NCBI GenBank assembly: GCA_900318685.1
Contig: ONLL01000004.1
Location: 99,527-163,526, forward strand
Reading direction: 5' to 3'
Source of the DNA: an uncultured Prevotellaceae bacterium
Lineage (GTDB): Bacteria > Bacteroidota > Bacteroidia > Bacteroidales > Bacteroidaceae
DNA: 64,000 bases
The position numbers and the translations under genes were made by a program. The notes under the pieces are model-generated. The model did not search any database. It saw nothing but the letters and a program-made list of their open reading frames with translations, and was not told the DNA's origin. Each line of letters opens with the position of its first letter. Position 1 is the stretch's first letter. Below are positions 15,083 through 22,846 of this stretch, one piece after another.

Positions 15083-16873
15083 ATGGATATAGAACTCCAA
15101 AAACGAATCAATGATGCCGTCATAGCACTGGGGCAGCTCTCTGCTCAGCCCATCGACTTCCAGCAGATGGATCCCGTAGCAAAGATGATGCTCGTGGCAC
15201 TGGTATGCGAGACACAGAAGATACAAGACTACGTCGACGGAGCAACAGAGCGTATCGTCGACCGCTTCTGCGTGGACTTTATTCCCAGAAAGAACATCGA
15301 AGCCATGCCTGCCGTGTGCCTCATACAACCTGAGATTAAGCCTCGTACAGACAACACACTGGCAAACACAGGGTCAGGCGACATCTATAGCTACAAGAAT
15401 CCTAACAGCAAAACACCCCTCAACTATATCCCGATCTTCAATACCACGCTACTGCCACATACGGGCCTATACCTGCTCAATCAGCACTACCTCCATCACG
15501 GCAATGATGCTATCAACATCAGTATGGAGAAGTCCAACCGTCTTTGGATAGGTATCAAGACCGCGACAGAAGTAGACTGTTTGAAAGGACTCTCACTGCT
15601 CATCAAGGGTACTGATGGCATGATGCCTGAACATGTGTATGTAGCTACCACAGGACAGGAACTCGACTTCTCGACCATGCACGAGATGGAGAATATCGAG
15701 ATGGCAGAGCCTTTCGATGCCCAGCAGGCTTCGGAGCAGTTCTTCTCACTCATCGAGAATTGGAAGGAGTGCCTGCTCAATATCAACGATGCAGCCTTGC
15801 TCTACATCACCGATGAGGCCATCGACCGCGACATGTTCAAGCCACGTCCCTACCCACGGCAGTTCCAGCAATGGCTGGAGAGCGAGGTGCTCGACTATTT
15901 CCAGCCCGCTACCATCTGGCTACGCCTGGATTTCCCAGAGGGATATAATGTGCCTGACAACTGTGACGTCATGCTCAACACCCTGCCCGTCACCAACATC
16001 GATGTCAACTCGCTCATGCTCACACAGGCACAGCCCATCGCCAAGCTGCAAAATATCGACGATGCCTTCTTCCTGCGTATCCTGGAGACTAGCACAGCCA
16101 GCCATCGGCAGGGCTTCAACATGACTGCTGATGATATCATCGTGCGTGACTTCGACGCTCAATGCTATAACAACGGCAACCTCTATCGCGACGTGCGCAA
16201 TCTCTACAACCGCTTCATCGACGACTATTATGCCTTCATCGAGTATAACGGCATCAAGGACGGTGAGGTATTACGACAGCTGCGCGAGACCATCAACAAA
16301 TTGGGAAAGAGTGTGGGATTGCAGAACGAGACTTTCAAGTTCGACAGCGGCACTTATGTCATGAAGAATATGAGCCAGTATCCTCCAACGTCGTCAACAC
16401 GTGTCAGCTATATCACTACTATGGGGCGCATTGGCAACACGCCACGCACTGGCGACATGCTTGAGAACAAAAAAAATCCTGGTCTCGAACAAAAGGCGCC
16501 CATCGTCGTCTCCGCCATGGGAGGAGCCGACAAAGCTACAGCCGACGAGCGCTATGAGCAGCTGCGTTACTATGCCCTGACCAACGACCGTCTCTATACA
16601 CGCATGGACATCGATGCCTTCCTACGTAAGGAGTTATTGGCAGAGTTCGGCAAGGATGAGTTCCGGCGCATCTTCATCAAGATCAACATTGAAGGAGCGG
16701 GAGGTGCCGACAGCCTTCAACGAGGGCTCTACATCGACATTGAGTTCAAGGATCGCAAGAACTACGAGCATGCCCAGAAAATGAGCTACGACCATCTTAT
16801 CTACCAGCGCATACGCAACAAGTCGTGCATCGCCATGCCCATCATCGTCAAACTCAAGAACCTCGAGGAATGA
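15083..16873 (+). CDS. TssF-like baseplate protein
   Basis: This 596-residue protein has the length of TssF (about 590-620). The N-terminal third has the family layout: DPVAKMMLVALVCETQKIQD (helix with leading DP), then a helix with ERIVDRFC, and FIPRKNIEAMPAVCLIQP, comparable to the P-x-PS/A-x-x-V-x-Q-F/P region in TssF and other J-like wedge proteins. The C-terminal part (about 500-596) is alpha/beta and resembles the domain that closes the wedge. No signal peptide or membrane segment is present. In T6SS, two TssF and one TssG form the wedge with TssE. It overlaps the hydrolase gene by 4 bases. Confidence 0.65.
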   Translation: MDIELQKRINDAVIALGQLSAQPIDFQQMDPVAKMMLVALVCETQKIQDYVDGATERIVDRFCVDFIPRKNIEAMPAVCLIQPEIKPRTDNTLANTGSGDIYSYKNPNSKTPLNYIPIFNTTLLPHTGLYLLNQHYLHHGNDAINISMEKSNRLWIGIKTATEVDCLKGLSLLIKGTDGMMPEHVYVATTGQELDFSTMHEMENIEMAEPFDAQQASEQFFSLIENWKECLLNINDAALLYITDEAIDRDMFKPRPYPRQFQQWLESEVLDYFQPATIWLRLDFPEGYNVPDNCDVMLNTLPVTNIDVNSLMLTQAQPIAKLQNIDDAFFLRILETSTASHRQGFNMTADDIIVRDFDAQCYNNGNLYRDVRNLYNRFIDDYYAFIEYNGIKDGEVLRQLRETINKLGKSVGLQNETFKFDSGTYVMKNMSQYPPTSSTRVSYITTMGRIGNTPRTGDMLENKKNPGLEQKAPIVVSAMGGADKATADERYEQLRYYALTNDRLYTRMDIDAFLRKELLAEFGKDEFRRIFIKINIEGAGGADSLQRGLYIDIEFKDRKNYEHAQKMSYDHLIYQRIRNKSCIAMPIIVKLKNLEE

Positions 16874-17847
16874 AACGTTTCCTATCCTTCATCACGCTGA
16901 TATTGACGGTCGTGCTAGTCACACAAGCACAGTCGTCGGCCGACATCCTCGCATACGTTGACAAGTACAAACAGATAGCCCTCGACCAAGAGCGTCAATA
17001 TGGCATACCCGCTCCCATCACCCTTGCACAAGGTATCCTTGAGTCTGGAGCAGGCAAGAGCGGACTGACACGCAACTCCAATAACCATTTCGGCGTGAAA
17101 GCCCTCGGCGGATGGAATGGCGGTGTCTATAAGGCATGGGACGACGAGCCGCAGAAGAGTTCCTTCCGCGTCTATGCCTCCGCTGCCGAGTCCTTCCGCG
17201 ACCACTCGCTCGTGCTGAAGAACTCATCTCGCTATCGCAGTCTTTTCTCCAAGAGTATTTATGACTATCGCGGTTGGGCCATCGGCCTTCAGAGGGCGGG
17301 CTATGCAACGGCAAAGAACTACGCTGCAGCTCTTATCGGATTCATTGATACTTACCGTCTCTATGCCATCAACGGAGGCGTGAAGCTCCGTGCAGGCAAG
17401 ACTGTCATCGTGCGACAAACCGTCAACAACGCCCCCACCTTCGATGCCGACTGCCAGATGGACGATGAAGAGCAATCGGAAGAGGAGCAGACCGTCGCTC
17501 AGGCTGTTACCCGCTATGTAGTGGAAATCAACGACATCAGCTGTACCATCCTCTATCCTGGCACTACCCTCTCGAGCATTGCCATGCAGTATGACATCCC
17601 CAAGGACAAGCTTCTGGAGTTCAATGAAGTAGTCGTTGAAGAAGAACTGCATGAGGGCGACATCGTCTTCCTCGACAAGAAGAAAAAGAAATACGAAGGT
17701 GCTAAGGACTTCCACTATGCCAAGGAAGGCGAGACGCTCTACTCCGTCTCTCAGGAATACGGCATCAAGGTGGCCAATCTCGCTAAGATGAACCGCATGG
17801 ACATCTCTGAGAAACTATACGAAGGAACTAAGCTCATTCTTAAATAA
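16870..17847 (+). CDS. Exported glucosaminidase-type peptidoglycan hydrolase with two LysM domains
   Basis: The start is the ATG at 16870 that overlaps the TssF-like stop and begins a signal peptide (MKRFLSFITLILTVVLVTQA). The protein has 325 residues. Residues about 24-165 match the glucosaminidase (lysozyme-like) family: ITLAQGILESGAGKSGLTRNSNNHFGVK, with Glu58 as probable catalytic residue and the conserved N-x-x-FG. An acidic linker (about 190-210) leads to two LysM modules (about 225-275 and 278-325; the second has EGETLYSVSQEYGIKVANLAKMN). LysM binds peptidoglycan. Here it could open the cell wall for an envelope-spanning apparatus, in the manner of hydrolases used by secretion systems. 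Confidence 0.85.
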   Translation: MKRFLSFITLILTVVLVTQAQSSADILAYVDKYKQIALDQERQYGIPAPITLAQGILESGAGKSGLTRNSNNHFGVKALGGWNGGVYKAWDDEPQKSSFRVYASAAESFRDHSLVLKNSSRYRSLFSKSIYDYRGWAIGLQRAGYATAKNYAAALIGFIDTYRLYAINGGVKLRAGKTVIVRQTVNNAPTFDADCQMDDEEQSEEEQTVAQAVTRYVVEINDISCTILYPGTTLSSIAMQYDIPKDKLLEFNEVVVEEELHEGDIVFLDKKKKKYEGAKDFHYAKEGETLYSVSQEYGIKVANLAKMNRMDISEKLYEGTKLILK

Positions 17848-17920
17848 GAAACGAAATCACGAAATACCGATATATCGAAATAATGTTATATCGTTACAAC
17901 CACTTAAAATCTTTCATAAG

Positions 17921-19426
17921 ATGCTTGATTTAAAACTAATTGCAGAAAGCGGCCAGCTCTTTGACCATCATTATAAGCTCATCCGCCCACTGAGCACAGA
18001 TGGAGGCACTGCCGACGTCTGGCTCGCCCTCGACATGAATACCGTCAAGGACCCCTCGACAGTCGGAGACCTTACCAAACTATATGATGATGAGGTCGAA
18101 GCACTCGGGCTTATCGTAGCCATCAAGATCTACCGCCCACAGAATGCACTCGACATCGAAGGAGAGCAGCGGTTCCGCGAGGAGTACATGATTGTGTACA
18201 ACTGCCATCACACCAACCTCATCCATCCCACCAACTTCTCCATCTATCAGGAAACGCCTTACCTCGTATTGCCGTACTGCAAGCTCGGATCCTCCGACCT
18301 GCTCATCGGCAACATGCCCAATGCTGAAGTGATGTGGAAGTTCATCGGCGACGTATCGTCAGGATTGGCTTACCTACATGCGCTTAATCCCCCCATCATT
18401 CATCAGGACATCAAGCCGGGCAACGTGCTTATCGACGATAACCTCAACTATGCCATCACTGACTTTGGCATCAGTGCCAAGGACTGTGGAGGTTCCAACA
18501 CCGACGAGGAGGCAGAAGAACGTAGTGGTACCATGGCCTACATGTCACCGGAACGCTTCAACGAAGGTGCAGAGCCCAACCAGGCCAGCGACATCTGGGC
18601 TTTGGGAGCCACGCTTTGCGAACTGGTAACAGGCGAATTACCTTTCGGCGAAGAGGGAGGATGGGCCCAAGTGCAACAGCAAATGCCCATGCCAGACCTG
18701 CCCAACATGCCTAGCGATATCAAGCGTCTCATCCATGCCTGTATGGACATCGATCCTGAGAAACGCCCGACAGCAGATTATATCAGTAAGGCCGCTGCTG
18801 CACATCAGTTCCCCTTGAAGAAAAAGAAGACAGGGCTCATCATAGGTATCATCGCCCTTTGCGCCCTGCTCATCGGCATAGGAGTCACTTATCTCCTCAA
18901 GGACTCTGAGGTACAGATTGTCACTGAGGAGAGCACTCCTCCTGAGGTGGTCTACGAAAAAGCCATCGGCCTGCTCAACAGCACCATCCCCGACAGCGTG
19001 AAAGTTGGTGCTGAGATGATGGACAGCCTCAGCGGCATCAAATATCCGCCTGCTATCTATGAGATGGCCTTCACCTACGGATGGTTCTCTGACTCCGTAT
19101 CGGTAGCACGCAAGAAGATGCTAGGTATCGATATCTTCGAGAGTGGCGACAGTAAATATTTGCCCACTAGCGACCGCTGGAGCAACAAGGCCGTGGCACT
19201 CTTCACAACCATGCTTGAACTCAAGGACTCCACCTACGCTGCCAAGAATGCTGAGGCAGCCTATCGCCTGGCATGCTATTATGAGGTGCCTAACGCCATC
19301 TTCCAGCGTAACTTGGAGAAGAGCAAGAAATTCCTGCTTGTTGCCAAAGACTGGGCCCAGCTCTCAGGCAATAACGCCTTGCTTGAGCGTGTCAACAACG
19401 GACTTGAAAGAATCGGAGCGAAGTAA
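17921..19426 (+). CDS. Transmembrane Ser/Thr protein kinase (PpkA-like)
   Basis: This 501-residue protein has an N-terminal kinase domain (about 18-295): VAIK with Lys69, catalytic loop HQDIKPGN (161-168; Asp163, Lys165, Asn168), DFG (181-183), SPE in place of APE (209-211), SDIWALG with Asp224 and RP at 282-283. HQD replaces HRD, so it may not need activation-loop phosphorylation. A transmembrane helix follows (about 304-325), then a periplasmic helical region (330-501) with TPR-like character. It is predicted to phosphorylate cytosolic targets and to sense the envelope through the outer part. With the FHA-bearing RING protein and the PP2C gene it makes the threonine-phosphorylation set known from type VI loci (PpkA-PppA-Fha). 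Confidence 0.9.
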   Translation: MLDLKLIAESGQLFDHHYKLIRPLSTDGGTADVWLALDMNTVKDPSTVGDLTKLYDDEVEALGLIVAIKIYRPQNALDIEGEQRFREEYMIVYNCHHTNLIHPTNFSIYQETPYLVLPYCKLGSSDLLIGNMPNAEVMWKFIGDVSSGLAYLHALNPPIIHQDIKPGNVLIDDNLNYAITDFGISAKDCGGSNTDEEAEERSGTMAYMSPERFNEGAEPNQASDIWALGATLCELVTGELPFGEEGGWAQVQQQMPMPDLPNMPSDIKRLIHACMDIDPEKRPTADYISKAAAAHQFPLKKKKTGLIIGIIALCALLIGIGVTYLLKDSEVQIVTEESTPPEVVYEKAIGLLNSTIPDSVKVGAEMMDSLSGIKYPPAIYEMAFTYGWFSDSVSVARKKMLGIDIFESGDSKYLPTSDRWSNKAVALFTTMLELKDSTYAAKNAEAAYRLACYYEVPNAIFQRNLEKSKKFLLVAKDWAQLSGNNALLERVNNGLERIGAK

Positions 19427-19482
19427 GGCAAAAGGTTAAAAGGTTAAAAAGTTAAAAGGTTAAAACGTTAAAGGTTTACATA
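19427..19482. repeat. AAAAGGTT-type short tandem repeat between kinase and exported-protein genes
   Basis: About six degenerate copies of an 8-10-base unit (AAAAGGTT with variants AAAAAGTT and AAAACGTT) fill the gap between 19433 and 19475. It looks like slippage-derived spacer; no promoter box was seen. Confidence 0.7.
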
Positions 19483-21255
19483 ATGAAACGAATATTTAGG
19501 GCATTACTCTTTCCACTTTCCACTTTCCTCTTTCCACTCTCCACTCATGCTCAGGTAGCTCAGTGGCTGGTGCCTCCCGTCTATGATGACATCGAGTTGC
19601 CTGCCGATGCCAATATCGTCATTGCTGACTCAGCCAACATCACTACAACCCTATGGAGCATCAGCGGACGGCGCCTGCTCACCACAAAGGACCTGGTGAA
19701 CTCCTACTCCGACGGATTCGTGGTCACCACCAATAAGGATGACGCATACATAACTGGCATCTACGACTCCAACGGCAATTCCCTACCCTTTGAGAAAGTG
19801 CAGCTGGGCTGGGGATACCCCTTGTTCCACGACGGACATCTGCTTGTACACGACGGTTACTACTTCTATTACATGGATGCCAACGGACAAATCGACAATA
19901 CCCAGTACGTCAGAGCATATCCCTTCTCTGGAGGATTCGCCTCGTGTTACACCTATGAGAACATCCGTAAACAGAAAGACCCCTACTACATCCTCATCGA
20001 CAAGAATTTGAAGGAAGTGCCGCTGACCTGCGAGGGCAAGCCACTCGGACGTGGCGATATCGACTTCATCTCATCAGTCAACGACGAGGGACTGGCCGTC
20101 ATCTCTGTAAAACATAAACTATACTATTTCGAAGCATCTACCAAGGAGCTACGTCCTCTCTATGCCACTCCTGACGAAGACAATATCAAGAACCAAGGCA
20201 AGATGGACGGTGACCTCGGCCAGTGCTACGTCAGCGAGGAGGACTCCTCCTTCCTTCGTGCCAAGTGCGGGCGTGCCGGCAACATCGAGATCGTCTTCGA
20301 TGCTCTGCTCAAGCCCATCGCCATCAAGCACGATGGAGCCCGGCATGAATTCGCCAGCAAGCAGGCATCTGCTCTCTTCGACAACTCCATGCTTCAGTCA
20401 GAGAAAGGATCCGACGGAAAATACAATCTTCAGTTGAACGGCAAAGAGATTCTGCCTCCGCAGTTCGACAAGGTCATCTACATATCGGGCGACAAAGCCA
20501 TCGTCATGCTCAACGATAAGTGCGGACTGCTGCAGATACATCCTAACGACAAGCTGCAACTCAGCCTGAACAAAGGCAATCCCATAGCCTTCCGCCACAG
20601 GCGTTTCGACACCACCATACGCCTCGACATGCCTTCCTATATCAATCCGAGAGCTACCAACATCGAGATGGAGGACCAAACGGGATGCATCATCGACAAG
20701 ATTTCCAAAGAGACCAAGAATACCGACATCGGCAACTACGTGCAGTATAACTGCGTGCTCAATGTGCCGCAGTCCATTCCCGACGATGAGACGACAGAAC
20801 TCACCTACCCGCTCTACATCGTACACGAGGGTTTGCGTACACCCATAATGAGCGTCAAGGCTGATGCCTGGCACTACAAGTATTACAACGTGGACATTAG
20901 CGAAACCTCCATCTCCAACGGGGCACTTTTCTTCACTACCAACATCAGTGCCGAGCGACTGCCAGGTGAGGATTTATATCCCTACACTTGCAAACTGATT
21001 ACTGAGAACGTCAGTTGGGAAATGGTAGAAAAGGTTTCAGAGACTCGCTATAAGTGGAAGGTCAACAGCCTCAAAGAAGGCAACAACAACGTTATCGTAT
21101 CGATACTGGAGGAAGGCTGTCCGCCCTCCAACTACACTTTCGAGCTGGATTACAACAAGCCTGTCGCCAACACGCCGAAGGCACCTGTGATTATGAAGGA
21201 GAAGAAGGCGAAAACCGTCACCCCTCCCATTCGTCGAGATCACCTAGACATCTGA
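19483..21255 (+). CDS. Exported WG-repeat-like protein
   Basis: The protein has 590 residues with a signal peptide (to about residue 24) that is itself made of a pyrimidine repeat encoding LFPLST twice. The mature part begins WLVPPVYDDIELP and includes DGYYFYYMDANGQIDNTQYVRAYPFSGGFASC and later LQLNGKEILPPQFDKVIYISGDKAIV, which follow the WG/KWG beta-repeat pattern (strand, G-x-ID-x-x-G, P-x-Y/F, strand). The C-terminal 200 residues are beta-rich and end in a basic tail. WG-repeat proteins are often periplasmic binding scaffolds. It lies between the kinase and phosphatase genes with an 7-base gap to the latter, so a sensor or scaffold role for the apparatus is plausible but unproven. Confidence 0.7.
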   Translation: MKRIFRALLFPLSTFLFPLSTHAQVAQWLVPPVYDDIELPADANIVIADSANITTTLWSISGRRLLTTKDLVNSYSDGFVVTTNKDDAYITGIYDSNGNSLPFEKVQLGWGYPLFHDGHLLVHDGYYFYYMDANGQIDNTQYVRAYPFSGGFASCYTYENIRKQKDPYYILIDKNLKEVPLTCEGKPLGRGDIDFISSVNDEGLAVISVKHKLYYFEASTKELRPLYATPDEDNIKNQGKMDGDLGQCYVSEEDSSFLRAKCGRAGNIEIVFDALLKPIAIKHDGARHEFASKQASALFDNSMLQSEKGSDGKYNLQLNGKEILPPQFDKVIYISGDKAIVMLNDKCGLLQIHPNDKLQLSLNKGNPIAFRHRRFDTTIRLDMPSYINPRATNIEMEDQTGCIIDKISKETKNTDIGNYVQYNCVLNVPQSIPDDETTELTYPLYIVHEGLRTPIMSVKADAWHYKYYNVDISETSISNGALFFTTNISAERLPGEDLYPYTCKLITENVSWEMVEKVSETRYKWKVNSLKEGNNNVIVSILEEGCPPSNYTFELDYNKPVANTPKAPVIMKEKKAKTVTPPIRRDHLDI

Positions 21256-21262
21256 TTGCACC

Positions 21263-22132
21263 ATGAAAATAAGCATATATGCAAAAACCGATGTAGGCTG
21301 CGGGCGAGAGAACAACGAGGATGCCTTCGCATTCTGTCCCAACCTTTCTTCTCCTCAGTGGAACCTTAACCACACCAAGGGCTACATTCCACTCGGGCCT
21401 CAGGGAACACTCATCATAGTAGCCGACGGCATGGGAGGAGCCAATGCCGGTGAGGTGGCTTCTGCTATAGCCATCGAAACGGTGAAGAAAGCATTCAGCG
21501 GAGAGCAACTTGTCAAGGCTGCTGCCAGCGAGGAAGCTGCCCGGCAATTGCTTATCAAAGCCATTCAGGATGCTGACGAGGCCATCAACCTGAAAATGTT
21601 CGACAATCCTGAGACAGCAGGCATGGGCACTACCATCGTCGTTTGCTGGCTCACCGCACAAAAGGCCTTTGTCGCCTGGTGTGGCGACAGCCGCTGCTAT
21701 CGCTACAACGATGCCGACGGACTGCTGCCCCTCACTAAGGACCACTCCTATGTGCAGGAACTCATCGACCGCGGTGAACTGACGGTGGAGGAAGCCTTCC
21801 AGCATCCCGACAACAATATCATCACTCGCGGACTGGGCGACTTCGACACGCAGGTACAACCCGACATCGCAGTCAGCACAATAAAACCAGGCGATATGTT
21901 CATGCTATGCTCCGACGGACTCTGCGGCTACTGCACCAACGAACAAATTCGAGGCATACTAGCCGACAGCAAGGGTAACACAGAGAAATGTTCAGAAGAC
22001 CTGCTTCGGAAAGCCCTTGAAGTACCTGGTGACGATAACATCTGCATCGTAGTGGCCTCGCTACTCGATGACAATGCTCAGGAACCTTCCAGTTCCAAGT
22101 TCCGCCAGTTCATGAGCAAGCTCTTTGGATAG
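21263..22132 (+). CDS. PP2C-type Ser/Thr protein phosphatase (PppA-like)
   Basis: This 289-residue cytosolic protein has all main PP2C motifs: RENNED (15-20), ADGMGG with metal-binding Asp55, an MGTT motif (about 127-130), CGDSRCYRY, a DHSYVQELI segment, ITRGLG, GDMFMLCSDGL and PGDDNICIVVASL at the end. Such phosphatases reverse phosphothreonine marks with Mn or Mg. It is the last gene of the block and precedes a strong terminator. In type VI loci a PP2C enzyme opposes the PpkA kinase and lowers FHA-dependent activation; the same opposition is predicted here. Confidence 0.92.
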   Translation: MKISIYAKTDVGCGRENNEDAFAFCPNLSSPQWNLNHTKGYIPLGPQGTLIIVADGMGGANAGEVASAIAIETVKKAFSGEQLVKAAASEEAARQLLIKAIQDADEAINLKMFDNPETAGMGTTIVVCWLTAQKAFVAWCGDSRCYRYNDADGLLPLTKDHSYVQELIDRGELTVEEAFQHPDNNIITRGLGDFDTQVQPDIAVSTIKPGDMFMLCSDGLCGYCTNEQIRGILADSKGNTEKCSEDLLRKALEVPGDDNICIVVASLLDDNAQEPSSSKFRQFMSKLFG

Positions 22133-22149
22133 CACATCTTTCTATCTAT

Positions 22150-22194
22150 GAGTCAGCCCCCTTCTCACTCTGAGGAGGGGGCTGACTCGTTTTT
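22150..22194 (+). terminator. Strong intrinsic terminator closing the operon
   Basis: A 13-bp perfect stem (GAGTCAGCCCCCT at 22150-22162 and AGGGGGCTGACTC at 22176-22188) with a 13-base loop is followed by GTTTTTA. It lies 17 bases after the PP2C stop and 11 bases beyond the 3' end of the convergent gene, so it may serve both strands. Confidence 0.9.
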
Positions 22195-22198
22195 ATCC

Positions 22199-22831
22199 TT
22201 ACACCTTTTTCATCTTCATCAAGGGGTGATTGGCCCACTTGGGTTTCATGTGGCTGATGAAAACATCACGTTCTCCATCTAGAAGCTCAGGGAAGCAATA
22301 GGCTATCCATACGGCACAGATGTTGTCCCGGTTCTCAAGCAGATGCCGTCTGGCTATCTCCTTCTGGTTCATCAGCATCTTGGCTCGCACGCGATTGGCA
22401 TCCTCCTGAGCCTCACGCCAAGCCTTAGGATCATCCGAGAACACATCGACGTGAAAACCCTCGGGACTGGCTTTCCTGATCTCCGAACAGATGGCGTTCA
22501 GCTTCTGCGACAGCCTAGAACCCTGAATGGAGCCTGAGTTCCAGTCGATGGTGATATGGCGGCTGTCGGGTATGAGCACAAAGGGACTGCGCTCGGGCCA
22601 TTCCTTCCAGTCGTGCACACGAATGAAAGCATTGCGGTCCACCTCCACCGTCTTCGAGAACTTGCCGTCCACGATAGACAGGCGCTCAGCATGGGCAGTA
22701 TCTTCATTGATGATGAGATACAACGTTGTCTGCGGGGGCCATACCGTCCCGTCGATGGTCACTTTCACTTTCTTTGCGTGACCTGTGACTATAGCCCCTA
22801 AAGCTGTCAGGAATAACAAGAATCGTTTCAT
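22199..22831 (-). CDS. Exported DUF4369-like protein
   Basis: This 210-residue protein has a signal peptide (MKRFLLFLTALGAIVTGHA). The N-terminal half, VKVTIDGTVWPPQTTLYLIINED followed by LSIVDGKFSKTVEVDRNAFIRV, has the strand pattern of DUF4369, the small beta-domain that precedes thioredoxin folds in many Bacteroidota proteins. No thioredoxin domain or CxxC follows; the C-terminal half is helical and charged. The function is unknown. It lies 15 bases downstream of the esterase stop on the same strand and is probably cotranscribed. Confidence 0.7.
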   Translation of the reverse strand: MKRFLLFLTALGAIVTGHAKKVKVTIDGTVWPPQTTLYLIINEDTAHAERLSIVDGKFSKTVEVDRNAFIRVHDWKEWPERSPFVLIPDSRHITIDWNSGSIQGSRLSQKLNAICSEIRKASPEGFHVDVFSDDPKAWREAQEDANRVRAKMLMNQKEIARRHLLENRDNICAVWIAYCFPELLDGERDVFISHMKPKWANHPLMKMKKV

Positions 22832-22846
22832 CGCTTCATATTTCTA

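Noticed and set aside
12633..16873. Prophage tail or extracellular contractile particle as the source of the baseplate genes
   Set aside because: No integrase, capsid or tail-fibre genes were seen in the window, and the kinase, phosphatase and FHA set is typical of type VI loci. The possibility is not fully excluded because the upstream part is missing.
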